Positions 1-10,712 of a DNA stretch of 64,000 nucleotides are shown one piece after another. Location: the NCBI GenBank assembly GCA_963804885.1, contig CAWDSF010000006.1, forward strand, positions 62,001 through 126,000. The letters are read 5' to 3'. The stretch's first letter is position 1. Each line of letters starts with the position of its first letter. The position numbers and the translations under genes are program-made. Below the pieces are notes generated by a model, which was not told where the DNA came from, made no database searches, and saw only the letters and a program-made list of their open reading frames with translations. Source of the DNA: PALSA-1004 sp963804885 (GTDB lineage Bacteria; Pseudomonadota; Gammaproteobacteria; Burkholderiales; SG8-41).

Positions 1-152
1 CGGTCGACGGTGCCGACGTAGGTGCTCTGCGATTGGTAGCCCTGGTCAGGGTATTGCTGCGAAGATTGCGATTGATATGGTTGATCCGCGCAACCGGCGA
101 GGCCCACGGCCGCGGCGACACACACTGCTGCAAACACTGATAATTTATTCAT
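1..152 (-). CDS. Putative outer-membrane lipoprotein (3' end cut by window edge)
   Basis: The reading frame starts with MNKLSVFAAVCVAAAVGLAG and then Cys21, a classic lipoprotein signal with lipobox LAGC. The mature part begins ADQPYQSQSSQQYPDQGYQ, a Gln/Ser/Tyr-rich linker typical of small outer-membrane lipoproteins. A purine-rich ribosome site (GGAGAAGGA) lies eight bases upstream of the ATG at 152, which supports the start. The gene runs off the left edge, so the C-terminal domain is unseen. Several Burkholderiales lipoproteins with such linkers carry a glycine-zipper domain, but nothing here shows that. Confidence 0.75.
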   Translation of the reverse strand, partial: MNKLSVFAAVCVAAAVGLAGCADQPYQSQSSQQYPDQGYQSQSTYVGTVD

Positions 153-280
153 GATGAGGTCCTTCTCCATTGGGTTGCAAGGCATCCATCAAACGCGGAT
201 GCTCACTTGACGCAAGTCGGAGCATAGCGGCGATGCCGGTCGTTGTCTGTACGTTGCGCCACAGACGTCGCTGAACGGTC

Positions 281-1216
281 TTAACTACCTGCTTTAATTA
301 TCTTCGGCCAGCGCGCCATTTCCGCGCGGATGAAAGCATCCGCTGCCTCCGGCGTGCCGCCGACCAGTTCGACGCCGTCGCCGGACAGGCGCGAGCGAAT
401 CGCCGGATCGTTGAGCGCCTTGTTGATTTCCACGTTCAGCTTTTGCACGATTTCGCGCGGCGTGCGCGCGGGCACCATGACTGCGTACCACGCGCGAACG
501 TCGAATCCGGGCAGCGCTGCTTCGGCCATGGTCGGCAGTTCCGGCGCGAGAGATGAACGCTTGAGGCTCGTCACCGCCAGCGCACGCAAGCGGCCGGCCC
601 GCGCCAGCGCGATGCTCGTGTTGATGGTGTCGAACATCATCGTGACCTGACCGCCGAGCAGATCGACTTGCGCCGGCGCATTGCCTTTGTAGGAAACCTG
701 GACGATATCGAGCCCCGCCATCTGGTTCAGCAGCAAGCCCGCCATCGACGGTCCGCCGCCTGTTGCGCCTGCGGCAAACTGCAATTGACCCGGACGCGCC
801 TTGGCGAGCGCAATCAATTCGCGCACGGACTGCGCGGGCACCGACGGATGCACGACCAGCAGCAAAGGTATGTCGCCGATATGCACGACGCCGGAGAAAT
901 CGTTCAGCGTGTCGTACGGCAGCTTCTTGATAAAGATGGGATTGGTTGCATGCGCCGAATACCCCATCATCATCGTGTAGCCGTCGGGCGGCGACTTCGC
1001 GAGCAGCTCGGTGCCTATCATTCCACTCGCGCCCACGCGGTTGTCGACGATCACCGGCACGCCCAGGCTGGCGGCGAGATACTGCCCGACCGTGCGGGCC
1101 AGGATGTCGACCGAGCCGCCGGCGGGCGATGGCGCGATCATGCGCATCGGGCGCGACGGAAATTTCTCGGCGGCTGCGGCAACAAAAGGACAAAGGGCGA
1201 TTCCAGCAAATGCCAT
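281..1216 (-). CDS. Bug/TctC family tripartite tricarboxylate transporter receptor
   Basis: Periplasmic solute-binding protein of the Bug (TctC) family; such receptors bind carboxylates and, in the classic case, deliver them to a TctAB permease. Visible family landmarks are FPSRPMRMIAPSPAGG at the mature N-terminus, VIVDNRVGASG, PPDGYT, KKLPYDTLNDF, VVHPSVP and VSYKGNAPAQVDLLGG. The start is uncertain. The first plausible Met (1216) gives a short signal MAFAGIALCPFVAAAAEK, but the sequence just upstream is an interspersed palindromic repeat with no ribosome site. The frame stays open through that repeat to an ATG at 1294, adding 26 repeat-encoded residues that are probably not native. No permease gene is in the window; the ligand is unknown. 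Confidence 0.88.
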   Translation of the reverse strand: MAFAGIALCPFVAAAAEKFPSRPMRMIAPSPAGGSVDILARTVGQYLAASLGVPVIVDNRVGASGMIGTELLAKSPPDGYTMMMGYSAHATNPIFIKKLPYDTLNDFSGVVHIGDIPLLLVVHPSVPAQSVRELIALAKARPGQLQFAAGATGGGPSMAGLLLNQMAGLDIVQVSYKGNAPAQVDLLGGQVTMMFDTINTSIALARAGRLRALAVTSLKRSSLAPELPTMAEAALPGFDVRAWYAVMVPARTPREIVQKLNVEINKALNDPAIRSRLSGDGVELVGGTPEAADAFIRAEMARWPKIIKAGS

Positions 1217-1217
1217 T

Positions 1218-1322
1218 AGCCGCAGATAAACGCAGATAAACGCGGATAGAGTCGGATTTCGGGCGCAATCCCTTTTGGCATTTTTAATTTTCATCTGCGT
1301 TCATCTGCGTTTATCTGCGGCT
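1218..1322. repeat. Interspersed palindromic repeat, copy A
   Basis: The left arm (about 1218-1247) reads GCCGCAGATAAACGCAGATA followed by AACGCGGAT; the right arm (about 1292-1322) is its near-perfect reverse complement. Each arm is a tandem of a 12-base unit, GCAGATAAACGC. About 45 bases separate the arms. Three more copies occur in this window (near 2061, 12949 and 63945), all between genes. The repeat abuts the stop of the gene at 1322 and the probable start of the bug gene at 1216. Confidence 0.85.
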
Positions 1323-2021
1323 CAATAAAGTATTCGGGTTTTTAGGCGACGCCCGATTTCGACACCATGATTTGAAGGCTGTAGGTTTCCCGTGTCGATT
1401 GCATCCGCACATCCGTGCGCGCGCAGCATTTCGCCCGCGAGATAGGCATCGCATGCGCTGTCAAGAGCGGCGATGGAGATTCCCTCCAGCACGATGATCC
1501 AGTTCGGAATGATGGTGGGGCGGCCTTTTCTCTCTACTGGCACGATCGTGCTTGCGGATGGATCCGCAACTATCAGGTGGACGCCCGCGATTTCCGGTAT
1601 GGCGGCGAGCTTCACGAACGCATCGCCCAGATAGCGGTCGAGCTTGTCCGCCGCGCCGTCAGCAGGCTCGAAGCGCAGCGTCAGTGCGTAACCGCCGGTG
1701 CCGATGCCGAGCGATTTTTTCACGCGCGAGATCCCGCGCACGCTGTTTTTAACGAATGGCGTAGTGCGCTGCGTGAGCGGGCTGGGCGCATTCGCCTTGG
1801 CGAGATAGTCGGCACCCTGTCAGTACCGCGAGGTCGTCGACTTCGTAAAAATTGAAAAAATCGCGCTGCGCATCGACTGCGATATAGCGCCGCCCGCGCT
1901 GGAACCCGTTGATCGCGACCCGCCCGACCATGTGCTCGCGGCTGTGCCATTCGTAGTATGCGGCGCGGTGCTCCGGCGCCACGTCGCTCCAGTTGATCAT
2001 TACGCCTTGCCCCAGCAACAT
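1322..2021 (-). CDS. EthD-like dimeric alpha/beta-barrel protein (one frameshift)
   Basis: Two adjacent frames make one protein of about 232 residues. The N-terminal part (MLLGQGVMINWSDVAPEHR, then EWHSREHMVGRVAINGFQRG) carries the W/EWH-x-REH pattern of EthD/ferredoxin-like dimeric alpha-beta barrels. The C-terminal part (SLGIGTGGYALTLRFEP, then GVHLIVADPSAS) is a second similar half. The break is near 1818, where the coding strand reads ACAGGGTGCC; removing one G joins the frames. A paralogue lies at 21693-22388 beside an AtuA operon, so a role near small-molecule catabolism is likely, but no substrate can be named. It lies exactly between repeat copies A and B. Confidence 0.65.
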
Positions 2022-2060
2022 TGCCTGCTCCCGTTCAAAACGTAAAATTCAAACACCATT

Positions 2061-2150
2061 GGCCGCAGATAAACGCGGATACACACAGATGAAATTCAAG
2101 GCCGCACGTCTTCTTACTTATCCGCGTTTATCTGCGTTTATCTGCGGCTG
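2061..2150. repeat. Interspersed palindromic repeat, copy B
   Basis: Same family as the repeat at 1218. The left arm (2061-2090) starts GGCCGCAGATAAACGCGGAT; the right arm (2120-2150) ends TTTATCTGCGGC. The arms are separated by about 30 bases. It lies between the EthD-like gene and the 3' end of the bug gene at 2174. Confidence 0.85.
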
Positions 2151-2173
2151 AATTGTTTTAAGCCTCTCGCGCG

Positions 2174-3150
2174 TCAATCCATTCGCGCGCCCGACACCGC
2201 GACGACGCGGCCCCAGTTGGCGATTTCGGATTTTATATAGGCCGCGAACTGCTCGGGCGTGTTGGTAACCACCACCGCACCCTGGCTCGCGAGCCGCTCT
2301 TTCATGTCTGCGGTGTTGAGCACCTTGATCGCATCCGCATGCAGGCGCGCGACGATTTCTTTCGGCACGCCCGCCGGCGCCAGCAATCCCCACCACGACG
2401 TCATGTCGAATTCGCGGTAGCCGGATTCGGCGATCGCCGGCACGTCGGGCAGCGGCGGGAAGCGCTGTGCGCTCGTCACCGCGATCTGGCGCAGCCGTCC
2501 CGCCTGCACATACGGTTGCGCGGCGACCGGCGACGTGAAATACAGCGATGCCTGCCCCGCGATCACGTCGAGCATCGCAGGCGTCGCGCCTTTATAAGGT
2601 ATGTGAACGATGTCGGTTTTCGTGACCTTCTTGAAATACTCCGCCGCCAGATGACCCGGGCTCCCGTTGCCGGCCGACGCATAGTTGATCGTGCCCGGCC
2701 GCGCCCTGGCGAGCGCGACCAGGTCTTTGATCGAGCGCACCGGCAGCGACGGATGCACGACGAGCAGGCTCGGCGAGGTGGCGATCAAGGTGATCGGCGC
2801 GAAATCCTTGACCGGGTCGTAAGGCAGCTTGCTCATCATGTGCGGGTTGATCGCGAGATTGCTCGCCTGGCCGACCACGAGCGTATAGCCATCGGGCGCT
2901 GCTTTTGCCGCGGCCTCCGCGCCGAGCACGCCGGCCGCACCGGCGCGATTTTCTATCACCATCTGCTGGCCCAGTGTTTCACCGAGCCTGACGCCCAGCA
3001 TGCGCGCGAAAATATCGGTCCCGCCGCCGGGCGGATACGGTACGATCAAGCGTATCGGCTTCGATCGGATACGATTGCGCCACCACACCGCTAGCCGAAT
3101 AGTGCGCCGCACGGTTATCAGTAAGGTGATGAAACAATTGGGAATTTCAT
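2174..3150 (-). CDS. Bug/TctC family receptor (N-terminus corrupted)
   Basis: The mature region is well preserved: KPIRLIVPYPPGGGTDIFAR, MVIENRAGAAGVLGAE, APDGYTLVVG, SKLPYDPVKDFAP, VVHPSLP, AGNGSPGHLAAEY and VHIPYKGATPAMLDVIAGQ, ending RVVAVSGARMD. The N-terminus does not give a normal signal peptide in this frame. The expected AQSYPSKPIRL can be read only if one A near 3070 is removed, so a frameshift probably sits between signal and mature part. The frame is open up to 3229, but the extra residues overlap the divergent neighbour and look non-native. An ATG at 3150 (MKFP) in another frame is the likely original start. Confidence 0.75.
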
Positions 3151-4170
3151 TGCGTTGCGAGGATGTCTGTTTTCCGCGCAAGCCGAAGTGTATCAGCAGA
3201 TGCGAAGCGTTACGCGGCTGCGTCGCCATCCTTCGTCGCGATTCATGGGCTGCGCAGGTTGCTTGCGCTCAGACTTTTCCGAATCGTCCCGTGCGTCTCA
3301 TCGTGCCGTATCCACCGGGCGGCGGCTCCGATGTGATCGCGCGCATCCTCGCGCCGAAGATGAGCGAAGGCTTCGGCCAGCAGGTCGTGATCGACAATCG
3401 CGCGGGCGCCGCCACCATCATCGGCCTCGACATGCTGGCGAAATCGCCGCCGGACGGCTACACGTTCGGCATTGCGACCAGCACTCTCGCGGTCAATTCG
3501 ACGCTCAACAAATCGCTGCCGTTCGATACGCTGCGCGATTTCGCGCCCGTCATGCTCGCGGCGGACGGTCTCTACGTGCTGGTCGTGCATCCGTCGGTGG
3601 CGGCGAAGTCGGTACGCGAACTGGTGGCGCTCGCGAAAGCCGCGCCGGGCAAATTGAATTCCGCGATCGCCGGCTCGGGCACGCCGATGCACATGGGACT
3701 TGCCCAGTTCAATTCGATGGTCGGCGCGCGTATTCCCGGCGTGATTTATAAAGGCGCGGGACCGGCGCTCACGTCCTTGTTGGGCGGCGAAACTCAGATG
3801 GCCTTCATCAGCATGCCCACGGTCGCCGCGCACATCCAGGCCGGTAAGATTGCGCGCGCTCGCCGTCACCGGTGAGCGCCGCTCACCCGCGGCGCCCGAT
3901 CTGCCGACCGCCGGGGAGTCGGGCCTGCCGGGATTCGTATTCACCGGCTGGTACGGCTTTCTCGCGCCGGCGAAAACCGGCGCCGCGCAAATCGACCGGC
4001 TCAATGCGGAATTGCGCAAAGCGCTCGCGCATCCGGAAGTCAGGCAGCGCCTGCTCGAGTTCGGCGCCGATGCGGTAGCGAGCACGCCCGCGGAGTTCGG
4101 GACGTTTCTGCGCGCGGAAATCGCGAAGTGGGGAAAAGTCGTGCGCGAGGCGAATATCCAGCCGGAATAG
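3129..4170 (+). CDS. Bug/TctC family receptor (frameshifted near 3855)
   Basis: Two frames form one receptor. The first holds TFPNRPVRLIVPYPPGGGSD, VVIDNRAGAATIIG, PPDGYTFGIA, KSLPFDTLRDFAP, GSGTPMHMGLAQFN and GVIYKGAGPALTSLLGG; the second holds RALAVTGERRSPAAPDLPT and ends KWGKVVREANIQPE. The join is at AAGATTGCGCGCGC near 3855, where one extra G breaks the frame. The signal peptide is also unclear: the frame-consistent start at 3129 gives an unusually Cys/Arg-rich leader, and an ATG at 3200 in another frame may be original. It is divergent from the bug gene at 2174, with which its annotated start slightly overlaps. Confidence 0.72.
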
Positions 4171-4182
4171 CGCGCCGCCGCC

Positions 4183-4890
4183 TTATTGTTTCAGCTTCGC
4201 GTCCTCGATCAGTACCTTGTAGGCGTAGCCCGAGCCGAAATTCTTATCGGTCCGCACGAAGCCTTCTGCATTGACGATATCGCCGACTTTAGCCTGCTCT
4301 GAGGTGGTTACGAGCAGGTCATTGGAACCGTCGCCGGCGGCGCCCGACCCATCGCGCAGATGGATCCAGTTTTTCCCCATGATGCCGCCGTTGTATTTGA
4401 CGACTTTGCCGCGGACTACGACGGGTTTGTCTTTGAGATCTGCGCTCTTGGCGTTGACCTCGGCCACAGTGCGTGCGTTGGCGCCCTTCGCTTTGTCCAC
4501 CTTGACGTCGGGAGCTTCCGGCGCCTTGGCCGCGGCTGCATGAGGGGGCGCCATGGCGGCGCCGCCATGCGGCCCTTTCGGCGCGCCGGCGAGATCGCCG
4601 AGCACGATCGAGGCAAACGTGCGTTTGAGCGTTTTGCTTTCGAAATTTTTCATCGTCATGCCGTTTTCGACCGTGACCTGGCTGCCGACCTTGACGGGGG
4701 TGGCGCGCACCGCTGTCCACAGCTCGCCGTCTTTGGATTTCAGCCGCATATAGGTAAAGCCGCCGGAGTCCATGGTTTCGAGGACTTCGCCTTTGATAGT
4801 TTCGTTAGCCGCCGCCGTCGCCGGTTTGTCGGCCGCGTGCGCGAGTGCGAAAGTAACGCAAAGGCAGATCGCGATTAACAATTTGGTCAT
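4183..4890 (-). CDS. Periplasmic OB-fold (NrfJ-like) protein
   Basis: A 235-residue exported protein with a clear Sec signal (MTKLLIAICLCVTFALAHA, cut before ADKP). Two small beta domains follow. Residues 30-100 (GEVLETMDSGGFTYMRLKSK, DGELWTAVRATPV) resemble the NrfJ-type module found beside periplasmic cytochromes. Residues 140-230 (LKDKPVVVRGKVVKYNGGI, KNWIHLRDGSG) look like an OB-fold nucleic-acid/ligand fold. An Ala/Pro/His-rich linker joins them. The ATG is preceded by AAAGGAG at good spacing. The gene is convergent with the bug gene ending at 4170. Function is unknown; a periplasmic redox or metal-related role is only a guess. Confidence 0.72.
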   Translation of the reverse strand: MTKLLIAICLCVTFALAHAADKPATAAANETIKGEVLETMDSGGFTYMRLKSKDGELWTAVRATPVKVGSQVTVENGMTMKNFESKTLKRTFASIVLGDLAGAPKGPHGGAAMAPPHAAAAKAPEAPDVKVDKAKGANARTVAEVNAKSADLKDKPVVVRGKVVKYNGGIMGKNWIHLRDGSGAAGDGSNDLLVTTSEQAKVGDIVNAEGFVRTDKNFGSGYAYKVLIEDAKLKQ

Positions 4891-4979
4891 GCACGGCTCC
4901 TTTAAATGAGCGCGCAGAATAGCAGCAGGGGCCTGCCGAAAGATTGATCTAAAACAAGGTTGGCGCAGTTTCTACGCTG

Positions 4980-7900
4980 CTACATGGCCCGGGCCGCCGC
5001 CGGCGGCGCGCAATCCATGAGTGAAAACGTAAAGGTCGAGCCCTTGCCGACTTCGCTCGTGACGCCGATTTTGCCGCCGTGCAATTCGACGAACTTGCGG
5101 GCGAGCGCGAGACCAAGACCCGTGCCCTCGGCTTTGGCGGCCGACTGTTGGCCCACCTGGCGAAACTCCTCGAACACCGCAGCGCAGTCTTCGGGCGCGA
5201 TCCCGACACCCGTGTCGGCGACGCTGATCTCGACGCCGCCGGGAATCGAATTCGCGGCGACCGAAATCCGTCCACCGTCGGGCGTGAACTTCACGGCATT
5301 GGAAAGCAGGTTGAGCAGAATTTGCTTCATTTTCCGTTCGTCGGCGTGAATGTCCCCGAGCGCCGGGTCGACGATCGCACGCCAATTCGATGCCGTGGCG
5401 TCCTGCGCGTTCCTTGATGAGCGTCAGCGCATTGTCGATTGCCATCGGCAGGCTGAATGCGGACACATCGAGTTCCATGCGGCCGGCTTCGACTTTGGAG
5501 AGGTCGAGGATGTCATTGATCAGCGACAGCAGGTGCGCGCCGGACGAGTGTATGTCATTCACGTATTCCGCCTGCTTGTCGGTCAACTCGCCGAACATGC
5601 GCTCCTGCAGCACCTCCGAAAATCCGATCACCGCGTTAAGCGGCGTTCTCAACTCGTGCGACATGTTGGCGAGAAATTCCGACTTGTGCTGGCTTGCGAC
5701 CTGGAGCTGACGGCTTTTGTCCTCGATCTCGTGAAAGAGCCGCACGTTCTCGATCGCTATCACCGCCTGGTCGGCGAAGGTTGTCACCAGCTCGACCTGC
5801 TTTTCCGTAAAGGGCAGGACGTGGGTTCTGGCGACCGAAAACACGCCGACCGGGACGCCGCTCCTCAGCATGGGCACGCCCAGTATCGTGCGGTAGCCGC
5901 CAAGCCCGACCCCTGGATATGAATACTCCGGGTCGGCCAGCACGTCGTGAATGTGTACCGGGCGACCTTCAAGAATCGCCCGCCCAACCGCGCTTCCGCG
6001 GCCGGGGCCGACCGGGTTTCGAGCGACGAAGTCCCTAAACTCGGCAGGGATGTTGTGCGCGGCCGCTATGCGCTGAAGATCCCCGTCGAACCGGTATAGA
6101 AATCCCATGTCGGCCGCGCAAAGCCTCGCCGCATTCTCGATCAGCGTCTCCAAAACCGGCTGCAGATCGAACGTCGAGCGGCTGATGACTTTCAGGACTT
6201 CGCTCGTGGCCGTTTGCTGTTCGAGCGCTTCTTTCGTTTCATTGAACAGCCGCACGTTCTCGATCGCGATCACCGCCTGGTCGGCGAAGGTCTTCGCACC
6301 AATTCAACCTGTTTGTCGGCGTGAAGGCTGACGCGACTTCCATGCGCCACGATGGCGATCGGACGCCGATGAGCTCCCGCCCTGTCCCGAAGCATCGGCA
6401 CACCGAGCAACGATCTTATCGCTCGCGGTACCGCTCGCCTGCGCGGCGTCGGGCGGCGCAGCCTGGACGTGGCGTCGGTCAGCCTGGGCAGGTCTCGCAG
6501 ATCGGTGGACGGTAGCGTCTTGCGTCGCAGCGCTACGCGGCCCATCGATCACCGATGCCCGTCGCCCGCGCTGTATCGTGAGGCTCGCTCGCCCGCCACT
6601 CCTTGAACTCGTCCGGCGCGCGATCGGAAGCGACGAGCACGGATAGCCGCGTACGGCCCTTCGCGGCGGAATATGAACGCCTTTGTCGGCCCCGCACAGA
6701 CGCGTCGCATTTTCGATCAGCGTGTCCAGCACGGCTTGCAGATCGAACGTGGAGCGGCTGATGACTTTGAGGACGTTCGAAGTCGCCGTCTGCTGGTCGA
6801 GCGATTCGGCGAGATCGCGATTGCGCGACTGAATCTCGTTGAACAGCCGCACGTTCTCGATGGCGATTACCGCTTGGTCGGCGAACGTCGTTACCAGCTC
6901 GATCTGTTTTTGCGTGAAGGGCTGCGGCTCGCCAGTGCGCATCAGGCCGATTACGCCGATCAGCTCGCCCTCGCGCAGCATCGGTACGCCCAGTGTCGTG
7001 CGATAGCCGGCGATTTTCGTGATATCGGTCGCGCGTGAATTCGGGATCGCTGCCGATATCGTGAATGTGCACCGTGCGGCGTTCCAGCACGACGCGGCCT
7101 ACGGTGGACCCTCGATCCGGACGGAATGGATGCTCCTCTATGCGTTTGAGCAGCTCGGGTTTCGAATCGAATTGATACTGGACGACCGGGCGGTAATTGC
7201 CGTCCTCACCGGGGCGAAAAATGATCGCGGTGTCGGCGGCGCAGAGCTTCGCGGCGTTCTTGATCAGCGTCTGCAGCACCGGCTGCAAGTCAAAGGTCGA
7301 GCGGCTGATGACTTTCAGCACTTCGGAAGTCGCGGTCTGCTGCGTGAGCGATTCGGTCAGGTCGCGGTTGCGCACATCGAGCTCTTTGAACAGCCGCACG
7401 TTTTCGATCGCGATTACCGCCTGGTCGGCGAAAGTCTGCAGTAGCGCGATCTGTTTATCGGAAAACGGCCCTTCCGCCTTCGCGACCACGATTGCGCCGA
7501 TTGCCCGGCTATTGCGCAGCATGGGCACGATGAGCAGCGTCTGATACCCGGTGGCGATCGCCAGTTCGCGGGAAGTGTCCGGCACATCGGGATTGCTCTG
7601 CATGTCTTCCATGTGAACGATGCGGCTTTCGCGTATGGCCCTCGCCGTCAGGTGCTCGCGGTCCGCCGGCATCGGAAAGAGCCGCTGCGCAACCGCGGCG
7701 CCTTCGCCGACCCAGTTGTGGGAGGCGACAAGATGAATGAGTTCGTCCTTGAGCAGCAAGCCGGCGCTGTATACGCCGTCGCACAGCCGCACGGCGCTCT
7801 CGACGATGGCATCGAAGATCGGCTGCATGTCTGTGGGTGAACTGCTGATGACCTTCAGTATTTCCGCCGTCGCGGTCTGCTGCTCGAGAGACTCGCGGGT

Positions 7901-10712
7901 TTCGTTGAAGAGCCGCACGTTCTCGATTGCGATCACCGCCTGGTCGGCGAAAGTTTTAAGCAGCTGTTCCTGCGTTGGTGAAACGGGTCCGGGTTCACGC
8001 CAACCGACTACAATGGCACCAAGTGGAACACCTTCGCGCAGCATCGGCACCCCCAACATTCGGCGCCATCCTCCCTTTATGGCGTGCCTCCTGTCGTACT
8101 CGGCATCCGAAAGCGCATCCGGCATGCAAACAACCGACCTGGTCAATACGGCGCGGCTCGAGATTTGCGAGTTGTCAGGTCGCATCGGGTAGGTCTTGCG
8201 CATTACTTTTATGGCCTCCTCAGCGTAATTGGCGCTGGCGACCCAATGCATCATTTCCCCATCAAACCGGAATACGTTTGCGAACAATCCGTCACACAGG
8301 GTGAGCGCATTTCGCGCAATAGTGTCGAATACCGGTTGCACATCGGTCGGCGACCCGCTGATAACGCTTAGGATTTCGCTGGTCGCGGTCTGCCGCTCGA
8401 GCGCGTCTTTTGTTTCGCTGAACAACCGCACGTTCTCGATCGCAATCACTGCCTGATCGGCGAAGGTCTTGAGCAACTCGATCTCGCTGTCGGAAAACCG
8501 TCCGGCCGTTGCGCGCGCCACCATGACCACCCCGACCGGATTACCGTCGCGCAGCATGGGAACGAAAAGGCCGCTGCGCAGACCGACCGCGCGCGTCAAA
8601 TCCTTGTGGGCATAATCGGGGTCCAGTTCGACATCCGGAATATGCACCACTGCACGCTCGAGGATCGCGCGCGCGGAACCGTGCGAGCGGCCGGGACGCG
8701 CCGGATATACGCGCTTCACTTCGGCCAGTGCTTCCGGGGTGAAATTGTGCTGGGCGACCTGGTGTATCAACTCCCCATCGAACGTGAACATGGCGCTGAA
8801 CAGCCCGTTGCACAGCCTGACTACGCTCTCAACTATCGTGTCGAACACCGGCTGGACATCGGTCGGAGAACTCGAGATGACTTTGAGCACTTCGGCGGTG
8901 GCGGTTTGCTGGTTCGAGCGATTCGGTGAGTTCACGGTTGCGCGCCTCGATCTCCTTGAACAGCCGCACGTTCTCGATCGCGATCACCGCCTGGTCGGCG
9001 AAGGTCTTGACGAGATCGATTTGCCTGGCGCTGAAGGGACGTACTACTTTGCGCCGCAGAAGGATGCCGCCGAACGCTTTGTTATCCCGCACCAGCGGCA
9101 CCGCGAGCGACGTCCGTTGCCCGAACTGTCGATGGACTTCACGCGCGTCCGGGAATTCGTCCAGCACAGCAGCGAGGTCCTCGACATGCATGACCGCGCG
9201 ATCGATGATCGCCCGGCCCATGACCAGGCTCCGCTTCAATGGCAGAGTTGACTCGACGCCCATGAATTCACCGAATCCCGCGACATACCTGAAGGTGTCG
9301 CCTTCCACGAGGCAAATGCGCGCGTCTAGTGCTTCGCATAGTTGCGCCGCACGGCGCGCAACTGTATCCAAAACCGGCATTACGTCAGTGGGAGTGCTGC
9401 TGATGACGCGCAGAATCTCGCTCGTCGCCGTCTGCTGCTCGAGCGATTCCGTGAGGTCGCGGTTGCGCGCGTCGAGTTCGTTGAACAGCCGCACGTTCTC
9501 GATCGCGATCACTGCCTGGTCGGCAAATGTTTTAAGCAGTTCGACTTGGTGTTCTTTAAAGCCGCCAAATGCAGTTCTCGATACGGCGATCGCTCCAATA
9601 AGTTCGCCGTCGCGAATCATCGGCACTGCGAAGCCGCTGCGCCAACCCCCTGCCATAGCGTACTCATTGGAGTAATCCGGATCGGCCAGCATGTCGGGCA
9701 CGATGTCCACCGCCCGCCGCATAGCGGCCCGGCCCAACAGGTTCTCCATGCTGGGCCGCATCGGGAAAGTGCCGGCTATAATCTTCATCGCCGCTGCGGA
9801 AAAGCCGTGGAAAGCGAGCGCGTGAAGGAATTCTCCGTCGTAGCGGGCGGCGATGCTGTGCTCGGCGCCGCACAGGCGGACGGCGCTGCGGACGATCGCA
9901 TCGAAGACTGGCTGCACATTGGTTGGGGACCCGCTGATGACCCCAAGGATTTCGCTGGTCGCCGTCTGCCGCTCGAGCGCCTCGTTCGTTTCGTTAAAGA
10001 GCCGCACGTTCTCGATTGCGATCGCCGCTTGGTCGGCGAACGTCTTCAAGAGCTCGACCTGCGAGTCGGAGAACAATCCAGGAATGGCGCGCCCCACAAA
10101 AATTACCCCGATGACTTGCCTGCCGCGGAAAATGGGCACGCCGAGGGCGGCGCGCACGCGCGCCGCCAATGCAAATTCCTTGTGCTTGTAGCTTCGATCT
10201 GCGAGGACGTCGGGGATATGGACCACAGTAGCGGTGCGGACCGTGCGTGCCGTTACCGTTGGTGCAGCAATCTGCATCGGGAATAGTTTCCGGACGATCT
10301 TCACGCCTTCCTGGACGAAACCATCAATCGCGGATAGCTCGATCAGTTCGCCTTCGCACCGCGAGACTACCGCCACGTCGGCGCTGCAGAGACGGCCGGC
10401 CCGCTGCGCGAGCAAATCGAATACCGGCTGCGCATCGGTCGGCGACTTCGCGATTACGCGCAGAATCTCCGCGGTCGCCGTCTGTTGTTCCAGCGATTGA
10501 CTGAGCCCCACGGCACTCGTTTTGAGCGCAAGCTCCAGCTTATTGACGCGTTTGGCCAGCGCGCCGTAATCCTTGCGCCAGCGGCGGTACATGCTCTCGG
10601 TGATGCCGGCCCGCTTGCACGCGACGGCCGTGGACTTGCCGGCGGCAATCAGGCGCTCGACCTGTCCCAGTTTCTTGACGATTTCCGCCGGAGAGGATGT
10701 CTTACCGGACAT
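4980..10712 (-). CDS. Giant sensor histidine kinase: HTH + nine GAF modules + HisKA + HATPase (several frameshifts)
   Basis: One gene of about 1,900 codons read through several frame breaks (near 8912, 7030, 6670, 6300-6550 and 5370). Residues 1-50 (SPAEIVKKLGQVERLIAAGK, CKRAGITESMYRRWRKDYG) match the IS3/IS911 transposase OrfA helix-turn-helix. Nine tandem GAF modules follow, each opened by a heptad-like linker (LEQQTATSEILKVIS) and closed by KTFADQAVIAIENVRLFNE. HisKA has FLANMSHELRTPLNAVIGF with the phosphoacceptor His encoded at about 5656-5658. HATPase_c has LLNLLSNAVKFTP (N box), DTGVGIA (G1) and GTGLGLA (G2). No transmembrane segment or receiver is seen, so it is probably a cytoplasmic sensor signalling to an unlinked regulator. 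A good ribosome site (GGGAAAGG) precedes 10712. Breaks at 8912 and elsewhere look like one-base insertions. Confidence 0.85.
5734..10045 (-). repeat. Nine-fold intragenic repeat (GAF modules) in the kinase gene
   Basis: A near-identical block of about 48 bases that encodes TFADQAVIAIENVRLFNE recurs at about 5734, 6245, 6840, 7388, 7910, 8420, 8957, 9482 and 9998, spaced 510-595 bases apart. The blocks keep high DNA identity while the GAF cores between them have diverged strongly. This is internal gene amplification, not a mobile or CRISPR repeat, and it is a natural place for misassembly. Confidence 0.85.

Noticed and set aside
2339..3094. Long open frame on the plus strand opposite the bug gene
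   Set aside because: Arg-rich antisense shadow typical of high-GC genes; the minus strand encodes a full receptor.
5734..10045. GAF linker blocks as a CRISPR array or IS copies
   Set aside because: Repeat unit is in frame, codes for IAIENVRLFNE, and spacing of 510-595 bases is that of GAF modules.
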